NCBI GenBank assembly: GCA_028281105.1
Contig: JANQKQ010000042.1
Location: 183,187 to 247,186 of the forward strand
Length of the DNA stretch: 64,000 nt
Direction: 5' to 3'
DNA from: Rhizobiaceae bacterium
GTDB lineage: Bacteria > Pseudomonadota > Alphaproteobacteria > Rhizobiales > Rhizobiaceae
In this document: one piece after another, positions 43,180 to 52,303 of the stretch
Layout of the letters: each line of letters begins with the position of its first letter
Position numbering within the stretch: position 1 is the stretch's first letter
Translations under genes and position numbers: made by a program
Notes under the pieces: generated by a model
What the model was told of the DNA's origin: nothing
Seen by the model: only the letters and a program-made list of their open reading frames with translations
The model's database searches: none

Positions 43180-44768
43180 TGGACACTCTCGACTATATCG
43201 TGCTCGGGATCGCGGCAGTCTTCCAGGGGCCGGAACTGTTTTCGCTGTTTGGGCTGCCGGTGTCGGTTACCCTGGTGATGATCGTGTTCGGCTTCCTGTC
43301 GGGCATCGTGGTCGGCGCGACGCCGGGGCTTGCCGGCCCGGTCGCGATGGCGATTGCGCTGCCGATCCTGATCTCCACCTTCGGCTATACCCCCGACGCG
43401 CTGTTGCCGGTGATGGGGTTTCTCATCGGAGTGATGAAGGGCGCCACCGTGGGCGGCGCCGTGCCGGCGATCCTGTTCAACACGCCGGGCACGCCCGACG
43501 CTTTCATGACCACGCTGGACGGCTACCCGATGACCAGGAAAGGGCAGGCCAGGAAGGCGTTGCGCGTTGCCCACTTTTCCTCGGTCAGCGGCGATACGTT
43601 TTCCGACGTCGTCCTGATCGTCTGCGCGCCGTTTCTGGCGTTGCTGGTGGAGGGCTATCTCGACCTGCCTGAGAAGACGGCGCTGTTGATCCTGTCGCTG
43701 TCGTTCATCGCCGCCGTCATCGGCGGTTCGCCGGCCAAGGGACTGATCTCGGTCGGGCTGGGCCTGCTGGCCGTCTTCATCGGCACCGGCGAGGATTTCT
43801 ACCCCCGCCTTTCGTTCGGCACCGAGGAACTGTCGCGCGGATTTCCCATCGCCACGGCAATCCTGGGCATCCTGATCGTCAGCGCCGTGTTCAAGGAACT
43901 GGAGGAGCTGTGGCGCGAGAAGCGCGCAAGCGGCGTCATCGCGCCGGTGGCCGAAACCGGCGACCAGCGGCTGCGGTTCGCCGATATCCGCGCGCTGTTC
44001 CCGTATATCGCGCGATCGTCGGTCATCGGCACGGCGATCGGCGCCCTGCCGGGCATCGGCTCCACGCTCGCCGCGACGCTCGGATACACGGTCGGCCGCA
44101 GCCGCTACGAAAAGACCAAAACGGACGGCGATACCGAATTCGGCAAGGGCGCGCCGGAAGGCGTCGCGGCGACTGAAGCCGCCAATTCATCCGTCTCCGG
44201 CGCTAACCTCATTCCGGTCCTCTCGCTTGGCATTCCCGGCAATGCGGCGGCGGTGTTCCTGATCCTGGCCGCCGAGAGCATCGGCGGCTTCAACCCGGGA
44301 CCGTCGGTCTTCCGTTTCACGAGCGATACCGTGAACCCCGAGCTTGTGATCGCCTTCGGCCTGTTCACCTCGATGTTCATCGCCAATGCGCTGAACTGGA
44401 CGGTCGGCGGCCTGTTCATGCGATCGATGGGCGTCATGATCCGCGTGCCAAAGCAGATATTGCTGCCGATCGTGCTGCTGCTGACCTTGACGGCGATCTA
44501 TGTGCAGGAAACGCGCATGGTGGCGATCTGGTTTACGCTGGGTTTTGGGGTCGTCGGCTACTTCATGCGTTCTGTGGGCATTTCGCCACTGCCCTTCGTC
44601 ATCGCCTTCATCCTCGGCGGCAAGCTTGAGGAGACCGCCCGGCAGGCCTTCGCCGCGACCGGTGGCGACCCGTTCTTCCTGTTCAACCACCCGATCGCGC
44701 TGGTGTTCATGGTCTTGTCGGCAGCCGTGATCGTCTTCACCACGCGCAAATCGAGGGAACCGGGATGA
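43179..44768 (+). CDS. tctA: Tripartite tricarboxylate transporter large membrane subunit TctA
   Basis: Main channel subunit, 529 aa with about 11-12 membrane segments. Typical blocks: GIVVGATPGLAGPVAMAIALPI (around 46-67), VPAILFNTPGTPDAF, GALPGIGSTLAA and GIPGNAAAVFLILAAES. The GTG start overlaps the tctB stop by one base, and the stop overlaps the following sulfatase (ATGA), which ties that sulfatase to the transporter. Confidence 0.94.
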   Translation: MDTLDYIVLGIAAVFQGPELFSLFGLPVSVTLVMIVFGFLSGIVVGATPGLAGPVAMAIALPILISTFGYTPDALLPVMGFLIGVMKGATVGGAVPAILFNTPGTPDAFMTTLDGYPMTRKGQARKALRVAHFSSVSGDTFSDVVLIVCAPFLALLVEGYLDLPEKTALLILSLSFIAAVIGGSPAKGLISVGLGLLAVFIGTGEDFYPRLSFGTEELSRGFPIATAILGILIVSAVFKELEELWREKRASGVIAPVAETGDQRLRFADIRALFPYIARSSVIGTAIGALPGIGSTLAATLGYTVGRSRYEKTKTDGDTEFGKGAPEGVAATEAANSSVSGANLIPVLSLGIPGNAAAVFLILAAESIGGFNPGPSVFRFTSDTVNPELVIAFGLFTSMFIANALNWTVGGLFMRSMGVMIRVPKQILLPIVLLLTLTAIYVQETRMVAIWFTLGFGVVGYFMRSVGISPLPFVIAFILGGKLEETARQAFAATGGDPFFLFNHPIALVFMVLSAAVIVFTTRKSREPG

Positions 44769-46291
44769 GCCGGCCGAACATACTGTTGATTTCCGCCGAC
44801 CAGCAGCGCGCGGACTGTTTTGGTTTCGAGGGCCGCAACATCAAGACGCCGCATCTCGATCAACTGGCGGCGCAAGGCACCCGTTTTTCGAACTGCATCA
44901 CGCCGTGCGTGGTCTGCCAGCCGGCGCGGGCCTCCATCCTGACCGGCCAGCTGTGCCGGACCCATGGCGTGCATGACAACGGCATCGATCTCGAGCCGGC
45001 GATCGGCGAGAGGGGGTTCGCCGGGGCGATGGCCGCCGCCGGCTACGAAACCTCATTCTTCGGCAAAGCGCATTTTTCCACCTACCACACGTTCGAACCC
45101 ACCGGCACGCCGGAATGTCTGCGCTCGTCGGCCGATTATGCCGACGACTGGGTTGGTCCCTATATGGGCTTCGGCCATGTCGAACTGATGCTCGTGGGCC
45201 ACAACTGGTTCCTGCCGGAAAAGCCGCCGGCCGGCCAGCACTACGAACGCTGGTTCTATGCCGACGGCCGCGGCGACGAAAAGAACGCGCTATATCGCGA
45301 AAACGCCGGTGACACCAAAGAGGCCGCACAAACTTGGCACTCCAAGCTTCCGGTCGCCTGGCACAACTCCACATGGACCGCCGACCGCGCGATCGAATGG
45401 CTTAAGTACGGGCGTGGAGATCAGCCCTTCTGCACGTGGGTCAGCTTTCCTGACCCGCATCATCCCTTCGACGCGCCGGAGCCCTGGTCGCGCCTGCACG
45501 ATCCGGTTGAGGTCGATCTGCCGGCCGACCGGGTGCGCGACTTCGACAACCGGCCGTGGTGGCATGAGGCTGCGGTGACCGCCGAACCGGAGGGCTCCAA
45601 ACAGGCCGCCGAACTGCGCAAGAGCTACAGCCGTATCGGGCCGCAAAGCGACGATCAGCTGCGCGAGATCATCGCCAACACCTACGGGCAGATCGCGCTG
45701 ATCGACCACAATGTCGGCCGCATCCTGATCGCCCTGGCCGAAGCCGGCCTCGCCGATGATACCATCGTCATCTACATCTCCGACCACGGCGACTGGCTCG
45801 GCGATCACGGCCTGATCTTAAAGGGCCCGATGCATTATGAGGGTCTGCTGCGCGTTCCGATGATCGTTCGCGGGCCCGGCGTGCCGGCCGCCAAGGTCGT
45901 CGACGAGCCGGTATCCACGCTCGATTTGGGCTCGACCTTCTTCGACTACGGCGGGGCCGAACCGCTGCTCACCCAGCACGGAGACAGTCTTCGCCCGCTC
46001 ATCGAAACGACGGGCGCGACGCGCGCCTTCGCGCTGAACGAATGGGAGCTTTTGCCGACCCGAGCAGGGGTGGCGCTCAGCCTGAGGACCGTGCGCACCA
46101 AGACCCATAAGATGACGGTGGATCTGAGTTCGGGCGCCGGCGAGCTCTATGACATGGTCAACGATCCGAACGAGATGAACAACCTGTTCGATGATCCCTC
46201 GGCTGCCGGGCTGCGGGAACAATTGACTGCTGCCATCCATTCCCGGCCGAACGACCAAATTCCCAATCAATCGCAAGTCGGCATGGCATAG
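44765..46291 (+). CDS. Type I sulfatase (second)
   Basis: Sulfate-ester hydrolase, 508 aa. CQPAR at residues 51-55 and TG at 60-61 form the formylglycine signature; SADQQRAD and YISDHGDWLGDHG give metal ligands. No signal peptide is evident. The ATG overlaps the tctA stop, making it the fourth gene of the tct operon, so it most likely acts on the imported ligand after uptake. It converges on the next sulfatase with a 52-base gap that holds no clear terminator. Confidence 0.92.
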   Translation: MSRPNILLISADQQRADCFGFEGRNIKTPHLDQLAAQGTRFSNCITPCVVCQPARASILTGQLCRTHGVHDNGIDLEPAIGERGFAGAMAAAGYETSFFGKAHFSTYHTFEPTGTPECLRSSADYADDWVGPYMGFGHVELMLVGHNWFLPEKPPAGQHYERWFYADGRGDEKNALYRENAGDTKEAAQTWHSKLPVAWHNSTWTADRAIEWLKYGRGDQPFCTWVSFPDPHHPFDAPEPWSRLHDPVEVDLPADRVRDFDNRPWWHEAAVTAEPEGSKQAAELRKSYSRIGPQSDDQLREIIANTYGQIALIDHNVGRILIALAEAGLADDTIVIYISDHGDWLGDHGLILKGPMHYEGLLRVPMIVRGPGVPAAKVVDEPVSTLDLGSTFFDYGGAEPLLTQHGDSLRPLIETTGATRAFALNEWELLPTRAGVALSLRTVRTKTHKMTVDLSSGAGELYDMVNDPNEMNNLFDDPSAAGLREQLTAAIHSRPNDQIPNQSQVGMA

Positions 46292-46343
46292 ACCACTGAC
46301 GCAACGCAGGGATGTCGTCGGCGCACGCCCGTAAACGCCGTGG

Positions 46344-47954
46344 CTAGGTCGGGATATGCGGCGGCATTTTCAGGCCGTCGGACTCCAATTCATCGCGATC
46401 CCAATAGGCGATGTAGATGCCTTCCGGCTCCCGGGCGTCGGTCATTTTCTCGATGATCTCAGGGGCTCGGGTTATGCGGGTATGATGTTGGCGCGCCCAG
46501 GCGAAATGAAGCGCTTCAAGGCGCTCGACCTGTTCGCGGTACGCCGGGTTATCGCCAAGATCGTGCAGTTCGCCGGGATCCTGCTCCAGATCGAACAGCA
46601 TCGGACGCATTTTCTCCACGTGGATGTATTTCCACCGCCCGTCGAAGACCATGACGAGCCGGGCATCGCTTTGGTCCACATTGACGGCGCGCCGGGCATC
46701 GCGGGTCGAGTAGTCGTATTCCGAGATGCAGTGATCGCGCCAGTCGACGTCCTTTGCGTGCAGCAGCGGTTCCAGCGAGCGCCCCTCGTAGACATGCGGC
46801 TTGGCCGGACCACCGAAGAACTGCTGGAACGTCGGCGCCAGGTCGATGCCTTCCACCAGGTCGTTGCATACCGTGCCACGGGCGGCGTCCGCCTCCTTGC
46901 GGGGATCGTAGACGATCAGGGGAATGCGGGCGGAGCAGTCGTAGAACAGGTCTTTCTCGCCCAGCCAATGGTCGCCCATGTTGTCGCCATGGTCCGAGCA
47001 GAACACAACCATGGTATCGCGCATGCGCCCGCTGTCCTCCAGATAGTCGAACAGGCGACCCATGTTGTCGTCGAGTTCCTTGATGAGGCCCATATACACC
47101 GGTGCGACAATCTCCCTGACGTTGTTGCGCGCGAAACTCCTGCATATGCGCGTTTCGGCCCATGCCTTCATCAGAGGGTGGGTGTGTTCGCGATCGCGCC
47201 GGTTGACGGCGGGCAGATCGTCCCTCGAGTACATGTCGTTGTAGGGCGCGGGCGCCAGATAGGGCCAGTGGGGCTTGATGTAACTCAAGTGGCACAGCCA
47301 GGGACTGTCGCCCTGGGATTCGATGAATTCGATACCGCGGGTGGTGAGCCACGCGGTTTCCGAGTGCTCCTTGGGAACGCGTGCGGGCAGGGGCGCCGAT
47401 TCCAGCAACCATCCCGATTTCAGTTCGCCGTCGGGGCCGATCGCGGTGTTCGCCCATTCCTCCCACGGCGTGTCTCCGCCCATGTTGCGATCGCGCAGGT
47501 ACTGTTCGTAGTCCTCGGCGTGGCGGTTCTTGTCGGTGGCCGCGTTGGTGCCGTCGTCGCGCACGAAGACATTGAAACCGCATTCGCTGACCAGAGCGCC
47601 GATCGTGCTTTCGGGTTCGATTCCCAGCCGTTTCATCCCCTCTTCGTCGGCGCGCATGTGGGTCTTGCCCACCAAGGTGGATTGAACGCCCAGCTCGCGC
47701 AGATGGTCGCCCAGCGTAGGCTCGCCCACCCGCAGCGGGAAGCCGTTCCAGGTGGCGCCGTGGCTGCGCACATAACGGCCGGTATAGAAGCTCATCCGAC
47801 TTGGACCGCAAATCGGCGATTGGACATAGGCGCGCTCAAAACGCACGCCCTTGGAAGCCAGCCGATCCAGATTGGGCGTGTGAATGTGGGTGGCGCCGTA
47901 ACAGCTAAGATAATCCCAGCGAAGCTGGTCGGCCATGATCCACAGGACGTTCAT
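46344..47954 (-). CDS. Sulfatase / phosphonate monoester hydrolase-like enzyme (third)
   Basis: Alkaline-phosphatase-superfamily hydrolase of 536 aa. The signature is CGPSR (residues 49-53) with TG at 58-59. Overall layout (YIKPHWPYLAPAPYNDMY, HPLMK, FCSDHGDNMGDHWLGEK) resembles the rhizobial phosphonate monoester hydrolases more than choline sulfatase, and these enzymes are promiscuous toward sulfate and phosphate esters. It is monocistronic or follows the GST gene at a 73-base distance. No signal peptide is visible. Confidence 0.9.
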   Translation of the reverse strand: MNVLWIMADQLRWDYLSCYGATHIHTPNLDRLASKGVRFERAYVQSPICGPSRMSFYTGRYVRSHGATWNGFPLRVGEPTLGDHLRELGVQSTLVGKTHMRADEEGMKRLGIEPESTIGALVSECGFNVFVRDDGTNAATDKNRHAEDYEQYLRDRNMGGDTPWEEWANTAIGPDGELKSGWLLESAPLPARVPKEHSETAWLTTRGIEFIESQGDSPWLCHLSYIKPHWPYLAPAPYNDMYSRDDLPAVNRRDREHTHPLMKAWAETRICRSFARNNVREIVAPVYMGLIKELDDNMGRLFDYLEDSGRMRDTMVVFCSDHGDNMGDHWLGEKDLFYDCSARIPLIVYDPRKEADAARGTVCNDLVEGIDLAPTFQQFFGGPAKPHVYEGRSLEPLLHAKDVDWRDHCISEYDYSTRDARRAVNVDQSDARLVMVFDGRWKYIHVEKMRPMLFDLEQDPGELHDLGDNPAYREQVERLEALHFAWARQHHTRITRAPEIIEKMTDAREPEGIYIAYWDRDELESDGLKMPPHIPT

Positions 47955-48027
47955 CGCGGTTCACCGTGTCGGATTTTGCGGTTTCCGGGCACTTCGTGGG
48001 ACGAATGCAGCGCTCGCGTAGCGAATG

Positions 48028-48705
48028 CTACCTGGGGGCAATATAAAGACCCTCAGCCTTGAGGATATCCACGTTGACGGCCTCGCGTTCCATGGCGCGT
48101 TGAACGGCCGGACGCTCGTTGGACAGCGCAAAGTGCCGCCGGAGTTTGGGATAGTTGTCATCGGGGTAACCGACACCGGTTATCCGGCTCCAGGCCCAGT
48201 AGAGATAGCCATCAACAATGGACCATTCGGCGCCATACCACCATGGTCCGCCCGAAAGCCGCGCTTCGACCATGTCCATGATCTTGTTCATGGCCGTGAT
48301 GCCGACAGGCCGCACGATCTCGAACGACAGGTCTTTGTCTTCGATGAATTTCAAAGGCATGGCAACGCGCGTCACCGTTGGGTGGACGGTCGCGGAGAAG
48401 AAAGACAAATCGGCGATCTGCTGGAATCGTTCGTAGCTGTCGGACGTCTTCGGCAACAGCCTGGCATCCGGAAACTCCGCATCGAGCCAACTGAGAATCG
48501 CCACGTTCTCGGTGAGCGGGACCCCGTCGATCAACAATGTGGGCACTTTGCCCTTAGGGTTCAGTTTCAGGAATTCCGGCGAGTTTTGCTGGTTCGCCGC
48601 CGTGCGCACCAGTTCGGTCTCGAAGGGGATCCCGATCTCCTCCAACGCGATGGTGGGCACGCGGGCGCACGTGTTGGGCGCCACAAAAAGTTTCAAATTT
48701 GGCAT
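48028..48705 (-). CDS. Glutathione S-transferase family protein
   Basis: Cytosolic GST-fold protein of 225 aa. The thioredoxin-like domain (1-80) has APNTCARVP in the active-site position, pointing to Cys/Ser chemistry, and the glutathione-binding cis-Pro segment KVPTLLIDGVPLTENVAIL. An all-helical C-terminal domain follows (WWYGAEWSIVDGYLYWAWSR). It diverges from a TAXI binding protein and lies upstream of a sulfatase. It may conjugate or dehalogenate a substrate of this island (inference). Confidence 0.88.
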   Translation of the reverse strand: MPNLKLFVAPNTCARVPTIALEEIGIPFETELVRTAANQQNSPEFLKLNPKGKVPTLLIDGVPLTENVAILSWLDAEFPDARLLPKTSDSYERFQQIADLSFFSATVHPTVTRVAMPLKFIEDKDLSFEIVRPVGITAMNKIMDMVEARLSGGPWWYGAEWSIVDGYLYWAWSRITGVGYPDDNYPKLRRHFALSNERPAVQRAMEREAVNVDILKAEGLYIAPR

Positions 48706-48766
48706 TGCCAGGGGTTTTTATCCGGATATTTTTGGGTTAACAAGGAAAAAATCGATATTTTTGGCT

Positions 48767-48782
48767 CGATATCGGATAATCG
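48767..48782. promoter_or_regulatory. Weak relative of the GATTATCG/CGATAATC motif
   Basis: CGATATCGGATAATCG matches the inner 16 bases of the 8828 palindrome at 12 positions and lies 54 bases before a TAXI binding-protein gene, in an AT-rich divergent region (48706-48836) that also has TATCCGGATA. Support is weak. Confidence 0.25.
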
Positions 48783-48836
48783 CACGTGCGCAAAATCGGC
48801 GTTGGCCAAACGCGATAACACTTGAGGGAGGAACCC

Positions 48837-49880
48837 ATGTCGAAACGTCTCATGATTGGTCTTGCTGGGGCGCTGTGTCTGGCTGCGAGCGCTCATGCTC
48901 AAACCATCCTGACCGCCGAGACAGCCGCGCCTAACACCACACCGGGCATCTCGATTATTTCGCTGTCGGAAGCCGCCGCCAAAGCGGGTATTGCCGATAT
49001 CCAGGTGACGTCAGGCCAGACCCTGACGAATTCGGTGCAGAATGTGGCCGAGGGCAAGACCGATATCGCGGCAGCGCCCTTCATTCTGCCGTTCCTGCTG
49101 TCGCGGGGCGTTGGGCCTTATGCAGGTCTTGGCGCGGAAAAAGGCGGCGAACTCGCCGGCAATCTGGCGGTTCTCTACACCTACCGGATTTCGGTCCAGG
49201 GTCTCATTGCCTACGACAGCGCGAATATCAGCGGCTGGGGCGGCCTCGAAGGGAAAACCATCTACAATGGGCCGCCGCGTGGCGCAGCCCTTACGAACGC
49301 TCGGCTGCTGATCAAAACCAACACCGGCCTTGAAGAAGGCAAGGGCTATTCCGGCGTTCAGGTGAACTGGGGCCAGGCCGTCAAGACTATGCAGGACGGC
49401 TCGGCGGACGCATTTGTCCTACCCATGTCGTTCCCGGACCCCCGCGTGTCCGCAGCGCTTGCGTCCGGCAATATGACGGTCTTCTCCATGCCGAAGGACG
49501 TCTACGAAGGCGAAGCGTTCGCGAAAGTCGCCAACATCCCCGGTACCGTCAAATTCTCCATGCCGGTCGCCGATATGGGCTATGGTGACGGCGTCACCAT
49601 CAAGTCGGAGGACGACACCTACCGCGGGCCGGGCACCGTTGGCGCCGACATCGTCAACGTCAACTTGGACTTCGACATGGCCAAGTCCCTAACGGCGGCC
49701 TTCATCAAGAGCATTGAATCCATCTACCATGCGAAGGCACCCTTCATGGCAGTGACCTGGCACGGTGAAACCGACACCGAAATCACCGATATGTGCGGCC
49801 CGAACCCGCTCAAATATCATCCGGGCGCCGTCGCGGCTTGGGAAGAAGCCGGCTACACACTTCCAGACTGCGCGAAATAG
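48837..49880 (+). CDS. TAXI-like TRAP solute-binding protein (second system)
   Basis: Periplasmic receptor, 347 aa. The ATG at 48837 follows GGGAGGAAC, and a signal peptide ends near ASAHAQT. The body resembles the TAXI family (IYNGPPRGAALTNARLLIKT, and NLDFDMAKSLTAAFIKSIE at the end) though it is more diverged than the protein at 29158. The fused permease follows after 77 bases. Ligand unknown; the next genes include a sulfatase. Confidence 0.87.
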   Translation: MSKRLMIGLAGALCLAASAHAQTILTAETAAPNTTPGISIISLSEAAAKAGIADIQVTSGQTLTNSVQNVAEGKTDIAAAPFILPFLLSRGVGPYAGLGAEKGGELAGNLAVLYTYRISVQGLIAYDSANISGWGGLEGKTIYNGPPRGAALTNARLLIKTNTGLEEGKGYSGVQVNWGQAVKTMQDGSADAFVLPMSFPDPRVSAALASGNMTVFSMPKDVYEGEAFAKVANIPGTVKFSMPVADMGYGDGVTIKSEDDTYRGPGTVGADIVNVNLDFDMAKSLTAAFIKSIESIYHAKAPFMAVTWHGETDTEITDMCGPNPLKYHPGAVAAWEEAGYTLPDCAK

Positions 49881-49957
49881 AGCGTATGCCAAACGGATGG
49901 GGCCAACTTGACTGGGCGTCATGACGCCCGGCCAATTGGCAGTCGGTGAGACAGACG

Positions 49958-52303
49958 ATGGTTGAGGCTTCAACCAATTCACAAGCAGATCGTGGCGTTG
50001 CCTTGCGACTTCTGTACGTTCTGTCGATCACCATGGCCCTGGTGGGACTGGTCAACTCCACTCCCGGCATCCCCGGCTATGATGAGCTGGTCGCAAGGCT
50101 GGCGGGAAATGACGCCGCACAGCTTCGCAAGTTTCCCTTCGAGTGGTTCTATCCACTCTTCTTTTCCCTGATGATGCTGATCGTGGTGCTGAAGCACTCG
50201 ATGTGGCGCGACTGGCAGAACAGGCACCCGATACGGCGCAGGTTTGGATTGCTCCTGGACATCGCGCTTGTGGTGATGGCCCTTACCACGTCGGCGACCT
50301 ATCTGATCGAAATTGAATCGGTCTGCCTGGTGGACCGCATCACCGGCGACCGTGCACGGCTGATCGAAGAGAGCCTGGCGGCGGCGGCGGCCTTCAACGA
50401 GAGCTTTGGGCTTCCGGCACCGAGCACCGTGGAAGACCCTCAATGCGTCAATACCACGGGCGGTTGGCTGGTCCTGATCGTCGGCCTGGCGATCGTGGTC
50501 TTCCTCTCCTACAACGTCAAAGTCTGGGGCCTGCCGCTGGTGATCGTTGCGATCCTGGTCTCCGCCTACACGATCCTGACCGTTCTGGTCTGGTATTTCT
50601 ACGGTGTCGAGGACATCAACAAGTACTTCGTGACCAAGTTAGCGGGCGAGCCGCGCCTGCTCGCAGACGGGCGTCCGCGCGTTCACGACGTTCTGGTGAA
50701 CAACTCCTCCGGCCTTCTGGGCCGTTTCATGGATATCGTGCTCAACACGATCTTCCCCTATCTGGTCCTGGGCTCCCTGTTCGGCAGTTCGGCGGGAGGC
50801 CGTTCGCTGATCAAGCTCGCCTTCCGCTGGACGCGTCATTTGCGCGGCGGACCGGCCCATGCCGCGATCGTGTCCTCGGCCATGTTCGGAACGATTTCGG
50901 GCGGTCCGATTGTCAACGTTCTGTCTACGGGCGTTCTGACCATCCCCATGATGATCAAGCGGGGTTTCTCGAAAGTGTTTTCAGGTGGCGTGGAGGCCGC
51001 CGCGTCGTCGGGGGGATCCATCATGCCTCCGGTGATGGGGGTCGCCGCCTTCGTATTGGCGTCGCTGACCGCAATTCCCTATTCGAGCGTCATTGTCGCG
51101 GCCATCATCCCGGGTCTGGCGTATTTCTTCTGCCTGTTTCTGTCGGCCATCTTCCAGTCGCGAAAGCAGAACATCACGGCGCTGGGCGAGATCACCGAAG
51201 ACATGATCCTGGATCGGCAGGACTACCTCAATCTTCTGATGATCTTTGGGCCGATCCTGCTTATCCTGCTGCTTCTGCTGACTCCCAAAGACGCCGTCGG
51301 CTGTGGTCTTCTGGATGGGCTGCTCGGCGCCGAACGTGTCTTCACCGAAGCCGGTTGCCAGGTGCAAAGCCTGAGCTGGTTCCAGCAGGCGATCCAAAAT
51401 TCCGCCGGTTCCGCAGGCGCGGCCGGATGGTGGGCGGTGATGCTGCTACTGGTGTTGCTCTTCCTGGACCCGGAGGTTCGCGCGCGCCCGAAGATGATCG
51501 TCGATGCCTTGTCGAACGCAGGGATCTTGATCTCGACGCTTTATCTGATGTTTCTGGCCGTCTCGATCATCGACTTCTGCCTGTCGTTCACCGGACTGCC
51601 GGTTTTTCTGTCGCTCGACGTGCTCGCCTGGCTGAACAGTCTGGATCTGGGGGGCAGCGGCTCAACATTCTTCCAGTTCGTCGCGCTGGCATTGACCATG
51701 CTGCTGGCCGTGCTCCTGGGCATGGGCATGCCCGCCGTCCCGGCCTATATCAACGCGGCGCTTTTGATGGGGCCGGTGCTGGCCGGGTTGGGGCTGTCGC
51801 TGTTCACCTCCCACATGTTCATCTTCTACTTCGCGGTCGCCAGCGCGATTACGCCGCCGGTGGCCCTGGCGGCGTTTGCGGCCGCCACGATCACCAAGGC
51901 CGAACCCATGTCGACGGCCCTTTCCGCGGTGAAGTCCGGGATCGTGATGTTCGTCGTACCCTTCGTGTTCGCCTTCTATCCCGAGCTTTTATTGATCAAG
52001 GAGGCCGTTATCGATCCGCAATCGCCGGGTGGGGCGGATTATCTGCCCGGCTATGACGGCGAGTTCCACCTCGTTGCCATGGCGTTGCTGCTGGTTCGTC
52101 TGATTGTCGCGCTCTATCTTTTATCGTCGGCGCTGTCCGCCTTCGATCGCCGGGCGCTGGCGCCATGGGAAATCGCGGGCCGGCTGGCTCTGGCGCTGGC
52201 GCTGATGATCAAGATCGAAGCGGTCTGGATTGCCGCGGCGATCGGCACGGCGGTCGTGCTGTTCGTTCACAACCGGCCGGTTGGCGATGCCGAAGCGACC
52301 TGA
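49958..52303 (+). CDS. TAXI-type TRAP transporter fused permease (second system)
   Basis: Membrane subunit of about 781 aa, larger than the first TAXI permease (643 aa), with about 18-20 hydrophobic segments. The extra length includes a periplasmic-looking insert with two Cys (VCLVDRITGDRARL and PQCVNTTGG) and another Cys pair further on (VGCGLLDGL, AGCQVQSL). Core motifs GGPAHAAIVSSAMFGTISGG and LGMGMPAVPAYINAALLMG are clear. ATG 49958 is preferred over GTG 49946 because GGTGAG precedes it. It overlaps the sulfatase gene by 17 bases. Confidence 0.88.
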   Translation: MVEASTNSQADRGVALRLLYVLSITMALVGLVNSTPGIPGYDELVARLAGNDAAQLRKFPFEWFYPLFFSLMMLIVVLKHSMWRDWQNRHPIRRRFGLLLDIALVVMALTTSATYLIEIESVCLVDRITGDRARLIEESLAAAAAFNESFGLPAPSTVEDPQCVNTTGGWLVLIVGLAIVVFLSYNVKVWGLPLVIVAILVSAYTILTVLVWYFYGVEDINKYFVTKLAGEPRLLADGRPRVHDVLVNNSSGLLGRFMDIVLNTIFPYLVLGSLFGSSAGGRSLIKLAFRWTRHLRGGPAHAAIVSSAMFGTISGGPIVNVLSTGVLTIPMMIKRGFSKVFSGGVEAAASSGGSIMPPVMGVAAFVLASLTAIPYSSVIVAAIIPGLAYFFCLFLSAIFQSRKQNITALGEITEDMILDRQDYLNLLMIFGPILLILLLLLTPKDAVGCGLLDGLLGAERVFTEAGCQVQSLSWFQQAIQNSAGSAGAAGWWAVMLLLVLLFLDPEVRARPKMIVDALSNAGILISTLYLMFLAVSIIDFCLSFTGLPVFLSLDVLAWLNSLDLGGSGSTFFQFVALALTMLLAVLLGMGMPAVPAYINAALLMGPVLAGLGLSLFTSHMFIFYFAVASAITPPVALAAFAAATITKAEPMSTALSAVKSGIVMFVVPFVFAFYPELLLIKEAVIDPQSPGGADYLPGYDGEFHLVAMALLLVRLIVALYLLSSALSAFDRRALAPWEIAGRLALALALMIKIEAVWIAAAIGTAVVLFVHNRPVGDAEAT

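Noticed and set aside
46356..48062. Plus-strand frame of 568 codons opposite the third sulfatase
   Set aside because: Antisense of a sulfatase with intact CGPSR signature; the product has no recognisable domain.
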